64,000 nucleotides of DNA from Azolla pinnata (Eukaryota; Streptophyta; Polypodiopsida; Salviniales; Salviniaceae), in NCBI GenBank assembly GCA_037176905.1, contig JBBBWG010013334.1, positions 1 through 64,000 on the forward strand, in the 5' to 3' direction. A program made the position numbers and the translations under genes. Below, piece after piece: positions 21,901-33,288 of this stretch (position 1 is its first letter; the number at the start of each line of letters is the position of its first letter). Below the pieces are notes generated by a model. The model had not been told where the DNA came from. It saw nothing but the letters and a program-made list of their open reading frames with translations, and searched no databases.

Positions 21901-24724
21901 AAGCTTTTCTGGTTTCTGATTTCAATGGAAGTCGCTCCTTGAAGTGACACGTCACCATTTGCATCGTCTACAATAGCTATGTTATCTTTTTCAGGTGCAA
22001 GCAGATCTTGAACAGTCTCCATGTATAACTACATTGCATGCCAGAGACAAAGATACGGTGATGTTATTCTATTGCAGATGGGCATGAATTCGGATTATAT
22101 CTTTTCATATGTTGCTTCCATTATAGCTTTCCCAAAAACCCTATTATATTTTCTTTTGGCTACGCTTTCATCAATCGCTGTTAAGCAACTTTAGGTGCAA
22201 TTACGGGATGGATTCATCCCCTTCTTTTTCCTGCTTTCTATGGGATAGACTAATTAGGGCTTCGGTGAAGTAAAGGAAACCCATGAGTCGTAGGAAAACT
22301 CAGGTGACCTATGTTTTTTACCTGTATATATGAAACAGATACCGTGTCTTGATCAAATGATGCATCGGCAAGAATATGTTCCATAGCCCGAACCATTATT
22401 CCTCTATCAGCTGCATCTTCATCGCCAAGTTTCCCCAGAGTGAATGTCTTCCCAGTGCCTGTCTGACCGTAGGCCATGATCGTGCCATTGTAACCTTCTA
22501 ACACACTCTGCCAATGCGCCCAGCTAGTTATTATTTATATTTTGATAAAAGACTTTAGCGCCAACATTTTGATAAATTACAGTTTCCCATCAAAGAATGA
22601 TTTTTTAAACATCTTTAAATCTTAAAAAACGTAATTTTACTTATTCCCTCACGAGCAGATTTTATTAAAAATTTACGTATAAATCAAATATACGGATCTT
22701 GCTTGTCTTCTAAGTAAGCCGTACAGCCGCTAGCCAGTTTTACCCATAATACATTTTTAAGTCTAATTTATCAAAGTCCCGCGATTGGTGAGCTCTAATT
22801 TATCACAATTTTAGGCATTAAGCTATAATTTGATGTCCAATTGGCTGGAGTAATTAGTAATTTTCCTTCGTTTTATACTGCTGCAAATCTTTCTAGCTGT
22901 GCTAAGCCAGATAATGTGGAAAACTTGTAGAGGATTAATGTGCATGATAGTTTCTTTTAGTTGAAATGCACAATTACAACTCTTCTCTTAATCGTAATTT
23001 CTATCAATTAGTGAGCCGGTTGTGGCTGGCTCTAGTTACAACAGGCGTTTTTAATCTTGCGGCCTAATTTATAGATCATTTTTAATATTAACGTTCACGT
23101 TTCAATGAACTAGAAAAGTAGATACGATGCTTTTACCATGGAAATGTAGAATTCATGAATGGAATCAGACAGAGGAGAATAAATAAGAATAAAGAAGAAG
23201 AAGAAGAAGAAGGGATATTAACCTCGACCACCGGCTTTGCTACAACTTCATAGACCCGTTTTTGGGATGCGGTTTCACTCAATATCTCATCGAACTGGAA
23301 CGTTTCACCCTCGAACATATTTTTCCTAAGTTTCAATCTCTTCAGCTGCAGAAAGTTCTCAGGAAGTTCAGCATAATAATCTAGGTCCTATATAAGAAGA
23401 CTAATGGTACTAGTCAAAAATCATAGCGATCAACAGGATCAATTACTATATAAAGAACAACAGAAAGTCAACTACTATATAATAAAGAAGAACAGAGAAT
23501 CAAATACTTGGTACATATACCAAACGGAACAATAGAAATAATTGAAAACAATAGCAAAATTACTCGACATGGTGGAAATTTTTTACTAAAGATTGAGATT
23601 GTTAGATAAATAATTAGGGTACTGCGAAGGTCACCTCCGGGGACAATTCAATGTAGTCAGCAAAATCGGCATCATTTTTCAGCTCCTCTGCGTTCCGGGG
23701 ACGAAGCCTCACAGCAACTCTCACTCTCGCTGACACTGGCCACATCAATCCGCCATTAAAATTCCAGTCTTTCTTACACAAAAAGATTTGATCAGTTAAT
23801 CTGCTCCGCCTAACTAGCAATAATATTACAATATGAATGACTAGATTCCGGTTCTGTATTTTCTCTGAACGATTATGTAGTCAATTGAGATTTCTCGCTG
23901 GTAACTTATCAGAACAGTACTGTACATGAGATAAACTACGAGATTAAGATTCACTAATTTTCCGGTTTAACCACAGCCAGAATCATTCCATGATTTGAGA
24001 TTGATGCTTTTGGATTCAGCAATGTTGAGCCTTGTGATTGATCCAATCGGAAAAAATGATTTTGAAATTCGTCTTGCTAGTTCAAGCACTTAGTCTATCA
24101 AAATTAATTGTTGCAAAACTGTACAATAATTGCAGATACTGAAACTGATACGTTTCTGAATTAATTCCAATTGGTTACAATTATATGGACTGGTAATATT
24201 ATTCCAGAATTCCAGCAGTACTTAAGCCTGATTCGGCCAGTTGTTTCAAAATCTCGGCGATTAATTAGGTCAGAATTTTAATTGAGGAAAAACGTACATT
24301 GTTGATGTAATTGACTAAAGGTCCATCCAAGCAAAGAAAATTATATAACAGTTGTGTAATCACATACGTTCTTCCAGCATTGGAATATATATTGCTCGGC
24401 TTCTTCTTCTCTTTAATCAGTAAGTATAATACCTGCATTTAGGTCTTCCCTTGATCTATTGGTGTTCAAACGCCTGGATACTGCCGGGGAGCCATAATTT
24501 GAAGATGTGGACGGGGATGCAGGTTGAGACGGAGATGGAGATGAAGGTATGTAATTGACCTGCCTGGATCGGGAGTTTGCAGAAGCAGCATTGCTGTGAT
24601 TACTATTGCCATTACCATTATTGGCAGCAGATCTACTCATATTGTTAGCAGTAGTAATGCTGCTACTGCTAGCAGCACCACCGAAGGAAAGCGATCTCTG
24701 ATGTTCTCCTGCTCGAACACCCAT
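15978..24724 (-). CDS. ARK: Armadillo-repeat kinesin (ARK family)
   Basis: Twenty phase-consistent exons: 24724-24433, 23735-23635, 23387-23223, 22507-22322, 22028-21810, 21497-21335, 21195-21046, 20961-20873, 20719-20507, 19976-19827, 19723-19541, 18522-18400, 17908-17777, 17685-17538, 17433-17341, 17250-17125, 17027-16902, 16830-16687, 16434-16306 and 16108-15978; 1,020 residues (ARK1 of Arabidopsis is about 1,050). Order: a Ser/Asn-rich head (1-98); a motor (about 100-455) with P-loop GQTGTGKT (200-207), switch I SSRSH (313-317) and switch II DLAGSE (365-370); a coiled-coil stalk (about 456-722); a linker; then armadillo repeats to the end. ARK kinesins are plus-end motors acting on cytoplasmic microtubules in tip growth and nuclear or organelle movement. 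All nucleotide-binding motifs are intact. The start is the first ATG in frame; a non-coding 5' exon is possible. The donor after exon 3 (GTTAAT) is weak. Confidence 0.94.
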
Positions 24725-26566
24725 GGCCAAGAACTCAGTATTTTCTTTTTTAATACCAGCACAGATATTTGCAGGTAGTAAATGAATCAAGGAACCTATC
24801 AGCAGGCGATCTGTGCCGATGCTCAGGGTAAGAAAGGCAGAGAGAGCAAAATCTTTTAAGAAGAAGGAGCTGCTGGGTCAGCCATGTCCGATATATATTC
24901 TGCAGATCGGATCAAACGTAGAGAGATAAATTTACCATTTTGCTCCGCATTGACGCTGCAGGTTTAATGGAGGCGAGGGAGGGCCGGAGAACCAAAAAGG
25001 ATTAATGCGGGGAAGATGACAATCAAGTTAGAATCATTTTGTGCAGGAGATGGGCCGGGAGATCGTGGCTCGCACGAACTCATTGGCGCAATGAACATAT
25101 AAAATATACCTCGATATTCTTCTTTCGTTTGCCAAGCGATACGATGATGCATGGAGCTGCGCCTGATGCATCTCATCTTCTCCGTCGCAGGCATACCTTT
25201 GTTTTCCGCAGGATCTGCGGCGGAGCAGGAAGGAGCTGCAGCGCCATTACTTCCTCATCATCATCGTCGTTCGTCATTGCTTCTTCTTCTTCCTTCGTCT
25301 TCATCTCTCTCCTCTCCTCTCCTCTCTACATATGTATGCATGCATGCATGCATGCATGTATGCATGCACATATACATGTATGTAAATGCATGTGCATACT
25401 ATTAACATNNNNNNNNNNNNNNNNNNNNNNNNNNNNNNNNNNNNNNNNNNNNNNNNNNNNNNNNNNNNNNNNNNNNNNNNNNNNNNNNNNNNNNNNNNNN
25501 NNNNNNNNGGAGCTGTGATCGTGAGATGGAAGTCTGATCCGGAAGCAGTTTGCGAATCACGAGATGAGAAAGAAGTATTGATCCAGGGAAACAGTCGCGA
25601 TCGCGAGATGCAAGTCTGGTCCATAACAGCTGCGCCCGTGACGTGGAAGTCCCGGACCAATGTGGCGATGTGGCATCGGTCGTGATACTGATTATGCCCA
25701 TGTTCACCGCGTTGTCTGCGAAAAACTGATCGATGCTGCATTCCGTTAAACTTGCGGGAATGGCACAGGTAATATGAAAACGGCCCCGATAGAGCAACAA
25801 CGAGGTACTGAGTAGAGACAAAACTGAGAGTAAAAAAAGAGCACGGCTGAGCTTATGATTACGTAACTAGTGTTATCCATTTTAAATCAAGACCAGCGGT
25901 AAATATGTCTATAACAAATTTGGATGGCTTGTTTTGAACACAGCTTTCTACTGAATTTTCGAGTTTGCAGCGATGTTTGTTGCGGTGTTTGTTTGCACAA
26001 GAAGAGTGTCTAATTGAACACCTCATCCATCAGTAGCAGTTACAGAGCCTAGACGAGCTCATTGACTCATCGAGGTCAGTGCAACAATACAACCATTGCA
26101 ATCGTCAAGAAACACAGAATGAGCGAAATCGAGCCTTTCTCGAGCTCGTCTGTCTACCAGCTGGTTTCCGAAGCTCCACGATTCCACGCATTTCATTCGG
26201 TGCAGATTTGACGGGGAACACCGGCTCCGATCGTATTTCAGTTCGTAAGCTTTTCGATCAGCTTATAAACTGGATCGAATCGGATCACGCTTCTCAACTC
26301 GTGCAAACGTAATCGCAAAGGAAAACCTATCGAAGTGTATATATCTTACATATATACAAAATGGGGAAAAAAAAAACCCCTGTAAAATTAGCAAGCAAAA
26401 GGGTGTGTAATATGTGATATACGTAAGTATACGTATTCCACGTATATACATATACGTAGAAGTACTTGTATATACATAGACATACGTATACGAATACATC
26501 CTGTATTATCGTCTTCTTTCTTGTTCCTTCTTCTTCTTTCTGGAGCGCGGCTTACAGGAACGCGGC
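24725..26566. other. Head-to-head intergenic region, ARK kinesin and NBR1-B
   Basis: About 1.8 kb separates the divergent start codons of the kinesin and the second NBR1-like gene, so it must hold both promoters. It contains a (GCAT)n tract (about 25333-25372), the first N gap, and to the right of the gap a degenerate repeat of GAGATG(G/C)AAGTCTG(A/G)TCC (about 25520-25660). The reading frames here are low-complexity or cross the gap and are not supported. Confidence 0.5.
25409..25508. other. Assembly gap (100 N)
   Basis: Exactly 100 N, a placeholder of unknown true length. It has a GCAT-rich simple repeat on the left and a degenerate tandem repeat on the right, so repeat collapse is the likely cause. 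Confidence 0.95.
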
Positions 26567-29500
26567 ATGGCTCTAATCATCAAGGTATTTCTCTCCTTTC
26601 TCTCGGTTCTGCTTCCCTTCTTCCCCCTCCCAATCCCTTTAGAGCGCAGTATTAGTATAGCTCTAAGGTGTTATGTGTAACTCCGCAGTGAGCGAAGTAG
26701 GCTAAAGCAATAGCCTTCGCCACGGAATTTCCACTCTAGGGTTCAGATTTCCTAGATAATTTTTTGCAATATTGTTGGCGATCGAGGGAGAGGCAATACT
26801 GTAGATGCAAAAAATTCGGGATATCTGTCTTTCTATCTATATTCACATGTGCATATATGCATCTTATATAGCATGCTTATGGTTTACATGCTCAAAGACA
26901 GCTCTTTTTCCCTATAACTGTAGAAACAAGAATAAGTCTGTAATGCAGCATGCTTGTTCCATTCATTAGTTTGAGTGCAATTTTTAATTATGCTCTCAGG
27001 AGTTCTTTTTTGTTAGATTGTTGTGTTCTTCATTCATCAAAGTCTTGTTGCACATGTTTTGGCCAAACGTTTGAGCGAACCTATACTACAAATATTAGAA
27101 AGAAGACCGTTGCCAGTTATTCAAGTGTTACTTTACTTTTATCATGTCACTAAACCGCACGTTTGCAAGTCAATCCATGTGATGGAAACTGATCAAGTCC
27201 ATAGAAAATTGTGATTCCAATTCTAATTATAATTCTATTTGCTAAGAACAGATGATAGCTCAAAGGTGATGTTTGATCTGTACCTAATTGCGTGCCTTAA
27301 CCACAAAACTGGGACAGTGATATAAGTATGCAACTCTATGAAGAATTCCCAAGATTAGAAATTACAGATGCTCTGCCAGCACTATCCAACTAGGGAGATT
27401 CATCCAAGAGGCCTTATGAAAACATGAGAGAAAATCTATCGTTTTGGGCATCCCTCTGCAGTGGTTCTGATTTCTGAAGATGTGTCATTTTATCAATTTC
27501 CAAGCTCATACTCTAAAAGATTTCCTGTGAACAACAAATTAGTCTAGCAGTAACCATGGCTAAAACTATGAAGTTTGTGGAGACCTGATATACTTGATCA
27601 AAGATGCCGTGTATGTATTAGTCAACTAGAAATCTTCATCTAAGAGGCCGTATAAGAACACGAGGACAAGTGAATGTTTGGGCGTTCCTCAGCAGTGTTT
27701 CTGATTTCTGTCAGGTGCTGCTTTTTAAAAGAAAATTTCCAATCTGGCTGTATAAGCTGGTATGTTAGATTCACACTTCCAAGAACACATTGGCTCAGCA
27801 GTAACCATGGCTAAACATGAAGTTTGTAAATAACCAGTACACCTAATCAAGAATGCGCAGTATGTATTAGAAAACAAGAAAAATTCATCCAAGAGGCTGT
27901 ACAAGAACACGAGAACAAAACCTATGTTTGGGCATTCCTTAGCAGTGGTTTTGATTTCTGCATTCCCAAGCTGAATCAGTAAAAAATTCCATGTAAGCTT
28001 CACACTTCATGTGAACAACACACACTGGCTTAATAGTAACCATGGCTAAAACGAGTAAGTTTTCTAAATATCTGATATTTGAGGATACCCTACGTGTGTC
28101 TGCCAACTAGAAGAGTTCACTCAAGGTTTTATGGAAATACGAGGTTAAATCTATGTTTTGGACATTCCTCTGCAGTGGTTCTGATTTCTGCAGATGTTCT
28201 TTTTTCCGGGCAAACTCCAAGCTGAGTCTGTAAAAATTTCTATTTAAGATTCACTCTTCCTGTGAACAAATTGGCTTAGTGCCAACTGTAGCTAAAGCTA
28301 CGAAGTTTGTAAACACCCAATATACTTAGTCAATACTACTCGGGATTGTTTGTGCAAGTAGGAGATTGGTGATCCATTACACTTAGTTTTGAGTTTGTGT
28401 GCGAAGCCCAAAATGGTAATCGTGCTGTAGCATTTTATGCGTGTGTGGTGCAATCTCTGTGGTGTGTAAGGGGGTTTTATAGAAGATGCACGTCACCAGA
28501 AGAAACCTCAGAAGAGGAGAGCAACTACAGGGCTCTGTAGTGAAGGAAGCAGCTAGCATCGGAATTAAGGGATGAACCAAGAACTTAGAGCTAGAGTGTG
28601 ATTGGTCTCTTCACGCCAAGTATCTTTTTAGTTTTCCTTCTTTTTATCAATTGTGTATCTTTTCGCTCAGAATTCTTAAGGAAACATACTGTTTTGTCGA
28701 TATAATCAAGGTTTCATTGTAGGAATTGGAGAAAGAGTTAAATTGGATCTCTAGTTCTTTGGGTACATCATTTTCTACAATGTCAGCACACCAGTGAAGT
28801 AAAATTGATGATCAGCTGCAGATAATTCATGAGTAAATGTTTTACATGGAAAAATTTGTCTGTAGTAAACTTTTAAGAAACTTCATGCTGTGATAGAATT
28901 TCTATAATCATTTTATCCTCTGAGATTTAAAAGAAAGTTCGAGGTTTGTATGAGAGCTACACATTTTGGAAGTGAATTTGGTTTAATGAAAATCTTCTTC
29001 AATTTCCCAGTAGTTTATCCTGATGTTCTACCATACATATGTATGTAACATGTGTTCATGCTGCAATGATTTAGTAAAGAATGTGGAGGAAATTTACCAC
29101 TACTTTGTATTTAAAGAGTAATGGTGATTTCCCAAATTTTGTTTTACATCACACGAAATAGACCCTCGATTTTATGTTGTATGGATGGAGATATAATGCC
29201 TGTATCTTAGAAGACATTGATCTAATAATCAAAATTAATCTTGACCTTCATTCTAATGTTTTGCAGATCAATTTTAATGGTACCCTTAGACGATGGGTAA
29301 TCTCCGAGGAACCTAATTTCACAACAGTCTCTCTCACTCTTAGTGAAGTGGAATCCAAAATTAGAGAGCTTTTCCAGATATCACCCGATTCCTCACTCGT
29401 AATAACGTATGTTGACAAGGACAATGATATTGTTACACTTGGAGATGATCAAGACCTTGTGGATGCTTGTGTTGTGCAACGTTTAAACCCTCTACGTCTG

Positions 29501-31986
29501 AATGTGGATGAAAAATCTAGCTGTGCTACCACTCCGGCTATTCCTAATACTAATACTACCATTAATACTACTAATATTAGTACTAGTGCTACTGATGCTG
29601 GAATATCATCATACCCAGGTGTTCGAAACATTGAGGGCATATTGAAAACTATATTCCCTCAAGCTACAACAGATGCTTTGCATAATTTTGTGAAGATGCA
29701 TAACCAGTATTGGAACCCAGTGCTTCCTACAGACACACTTGTCCAGAAAGCTCAAGAAGCTTTCAAGCAATTCTTGGATGGATTGACCTCTCAGCAAAGT
29801 AATCAGGATATTCCTAATTTACACCAGAATGCAGCTAGCCCTAATACGGGTCTTAATGCAACCAACAATCCACATCCGAGATATGTTTACACGCATGCGC
29901 CTGGCTTGGCTAGCCTCAGTTCACGCGGTGTTTTTCACTGCAGAGTGCAATGTAATGGATGTGGAATGAATCCAATTGAGGGTATCCGATACAAATCTAC
30001 AAAGTAAATGTCATGTTTTCATTTTTTGTGTTATGTGCTTTGCTTATGTGATATTCTTAAGCTTTTTCGTGGTTCATCACAGGGTTCATGACTATGATTT
30101 GTGCTCAAGTTGCTATCCTTTGTTGGGAAATAGCTCTGATTTTCAGAGACTCGAACATCCCATACAGCCCGTAAATCGTCCTCCTTTCCTAAGAAGAGGG
30201 GTAAGACCATCTGACCTTGAAGCTTAGAATGCTGGATGTAATCTCGGACTTTTAAATTAATGAAATTGTTACTGAGCGGTCGAATCCATGATGAAAATGG
30301 TGTTTTTAGTTTGGAGCATTTACCACCCTGTATGTGTCTGTTTCTATATCCGTACCTAACTCCAAGTTTTACACATTATTATAGAGCCAATTTGTCTGTG
30401 AAGATGCCATGCTGAAATTCAGATTATGTCATTTATATCCATGAGAAATATATGTGTAGCTCAAAAAAGACTATATCAACTTAGAATGTTGTAGTAATTA
30501 TATAGAGGCAGAAGTTAGTAGAACTCTAATGTTATGACAAGTGCATGCTGATTAGTGGGAATTTGAGAAGACAAAATACAATCTCTGTTGTACGACTTTT
30601 ATCATTGTACTGTTTATTTTTCTAAATGCAGTTGAAGCATTTGGTGGGTCAATCGACTTGGAGAGGATCCTTTTCACGGGCTCCATATGGATTTAAATCA
30701 GAGTGCCCTTTCAGTGGACAAGAATTCAGTCAGTCTGCTTTCAATGAACCACGAAAGAAACTGGACTCTAGATTTGTGAAGGATGTAACAATTTTTGATG
30801 GAACGGAATTGTTGCCTTGTACAAAATTCACAAAGGTTTGGCGGATGAGGAATAGTGGTAATATTCCCTGGCCTTCAGGTACTCGGTTAATACACATTGG
30901 AGGAGATAAACTGAGTTCCACCGAGTCTGTTATCTTGGAGGTGAGTGAAGGCATTTGTCAATTATTGGTGATGGTTCCTTCCTTTTTCAAATTTTATTCC
31001 AGTCATCTCCTCAATATACGATGTAGTTAACTTCATAATTTATCGCACAATGACTAATAAATCAGGATTATGTTTTTCTTTGAGTTTTCCATCCTATGCA
31101 ATCTAACACACCATTCTCTTGCAGCTGCCTGAAATGGGGCTTCCATGTGGTGAGGATGTAGAGGTTTCTGTGAACCTTGTGGCACCAGATAGAGCAGGAC
31201 GCTATGTTTCTCATTGGCGGCTAGCATCACCTTCAGGACAAAAGTTTGGCCACAGAGTGTGGGTTCTAATTCTAGTTGTGGTCCAAGGGGACGAATCTCC
31301 TCAGCTTGAGGAGCCCCTGAAAGGGCCAGAGAAAACAGTGGAAGTCGAAGAATCAACATTTGATGTTCAAGATGTTCCACTAGATGAAATGGATGTCGAT
31401 CATAAAGTGGGAGCTAGCTCAAGCAGCACAGAGCCACCAATCCATATGCCTGGTGCAGATGAGGAAGCACAACTTGAGATGGAGGCTGAGCTCGACGGAT
31501 TTTCACTGATTGAGAAACCTGTTGAGAACATCTCTGAAGCAAATGGCAATGCTTCTGGAGAACCTGTTGAAAGAATCCTTCCAGGAAAGGAAAAAATGGA
31601 AGAAAATCAGGAAGAGCTGCTTAATACCCTAGAATCCATGGGTTTTATGAATAGGGATTTGAACTTTTTACTCTTGGATAAAAATAATGGCGACTTGGAG
31701 GACACCCTGGATGACCTTTTGCTTTCTGCTGGTTGGGATGGCATTCTCAAAGATCTTGAAGAAATGGTACAGTATTGAGTTTTGACGTTTATCTAAAATG
31801 ATGGAAAAGCATTCTGAATTGCTAAAATAGCTACCGATTTTGGGAACTGTGTTGCAGGGTTTCACTGATCATCGTATGAATATTCGCCTACTTTGGGAAA
31901 ACAAAGGAAGTATAAAGCAAGTTGTGAAAGATTTGGTGAGGATAGAGAAGGAAGGAGGCAGGCATGGAGGAGATGGAGGGGTGTAA
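26567..31986 (+). CDS. NBR1: NBR1/Joka2-like selective autophagy receptor (copy B)
   Basis: Six exons: 26567-26584, 29267-30003, 30083-30200, 30632-30940, 31125-31766 and 31858-31986, coding 650 residues. Exon 1 (18 nt) and exon 4 (309 nt) have the same lengths as in copy A, and all phases agree, so the two are paralogues. Order: PB1 (MALIIKINFNGTLRRW, acidic DKDNDIVTLGDDQD), a Thr/Asn-rich spacer, ZZ finger (CNGCGMNPIEGIRYKSTK then CSSC), NBR1/FW domain, two UBA domains. The LIR site before the last UBA is WDGI (W at about 598), a canonical W-x-x-I for ATG8 binding; FSLI is a second candidate upstream. The expected role is a cytoplasmic receptor for ubiquitinated aggregates in autophagy. The tail after the last UBA is Gly/His-rich and absent from copy A. 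Intron 1 (2.7 kb) holds a four-copy repeat. Confidence 0.95.
27385..28352. repeat. Four-copy tandem repeat, about 240 bp, NBR1-B intron 1
   Basis: Units begin CAACTAG...TTCATC near 27388, 27624, 27871 and 28105. They share CAGTGGTTCTGATTTCTG, a TTCCAAGCT block, GTGAACAA, CAGTAACCATGGCTAAA and GAAGTTTGT. Spacing is about 234-247 bp and divergence is moderate. Confidence 0.85.
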
Positions 31987-32900
31987 GAGTGATTGAAATA
32001 ATTGTGAAGGATAGTATAAATTCAGAAAACTATTGTACAGTAGTAGGTTTGATATACATTTAAAACTTACAGGTGGCATGTTATGGTATGTTAGTTTATG
32101 TATATTGTAAGTGTTGAACATGGCTGTATGTCTAAATTATTTGACCTTTTGGATTATATCTTGTACTAAATGAACATGATTGCCAGTGTTTTAGACTTGA
32201 ATGTGGTGATTTCCTTTGAAGGAAGAGGTTCTCCAATCAAGGCTATAAAGTGCTGTGAATGAAGTAAGAAAGAGGAAGTTGTGCGGAGCATTCAAAATCT
32301 GAATTGTGTCGAGAATGTGCAAGGGATTATCCGAGTAGTATCTGATTACTGTTTATTTGATTTCAACTGCTAATCTTTTGAATTCTTCTACCTGTTTAGA
32401 ATCTGATGGATTTTCAATGGTTAAATCTTTCAAATACTAATAAAAATTAGTCACCGATAATCGTAACCAACAAAACTGGAATCCTAATCCTTGGGTGCAA
32501 AGGAATGGAGCCTTTGCAGCCCTTTGGCATCCAATCTTTATTGATATTTTCTATCCTTCTTCAAGCTTGATCGATCATCAAGGATCGGAAGTCGACATTG
32601 TAACCTGTATTTAATGGAGCCAGTCAGGTTAGAGATCAACATATATTGTAGATCAGAGGCTTCCTGCTAAACACTGAGCTTGTGTTCTTCCATGACATGT
32701 CTCTGCATCAAAAATATACCACAGAATGCCTTTGTTGCATGATGTCTTGTGTTTACAAAATATAGACCCCTTGTTAACACTGTCTTGTTCTTTTTTTTTC
32801 CAGCTCAGTGTATCAAATATACTGCGAAAAGAGTAGCTGAAATTTGTGCCCTTTGTTGCATGAGCAGTTCCTTGCAAACATAGCCTTCTGCTGGTTCAAT
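31987..32900. other. Intergenic stretch, convergent NBR1-B and PPR
   Basis: It holds the NBR1-B 3'UTR and downstream sequence. No further gene was recognised. The two flanking genes point toward each other, so no promoter is required here. Confidence 0.4.
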
Positions 32901-32904
32901 GATA

Positions 32905-33135
32905 CTGTCTTGTGCTTTTTACAAGATAGACACTGGTCTATGATATCCTTGTATACACTGTCTTGTGCTTTTTACAAGAATAGACACTGGTCTATGATAT
33001 CCTTGTATACACCGTCTTGTGCTTTTTGACATTGCTCTATGATATCCTTGCAAAAAACACTGTATTGTGCTTTTTGACACTGGTGTATGATATACAAGAA
33101 GAATAGACACTGGTCTATGTATGATATCCTTGCAG
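32905..33135. repeat. Tandem repeat, about 50 bp, four imperfect copies
   Basis: Units such as CTGTCTTGTGCTTTTTACAA followed by GATAGACACTGGTCTATGAT and ATCCTTG. The first two copies are nearly identical; the later two carry deletions. It lies about 150 bp beyond the PPR stop codon. Confidence 0.85.
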
Positions 33136-33288
33136 TGTCCCTTTCAGCTCAGTTCTAGTATACATGCACAAGAGTTTTACACAAACTTTGCAGCTTCTTT
33201 GTTGCATGATCATCTATTGGCAAGCTCCACTTGGGCAATTGTGCGTTTCTTTGCCTTGGGATCTTCCATTCCTTCTTTTTTTTCTTTT

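Noticed and set aside
24725-24790. N-terminal extension of the kinesin frame upstream of 24724
   Set aside because: The open frame continues but contains no ATG; the first in-frame ATG is at 24724.
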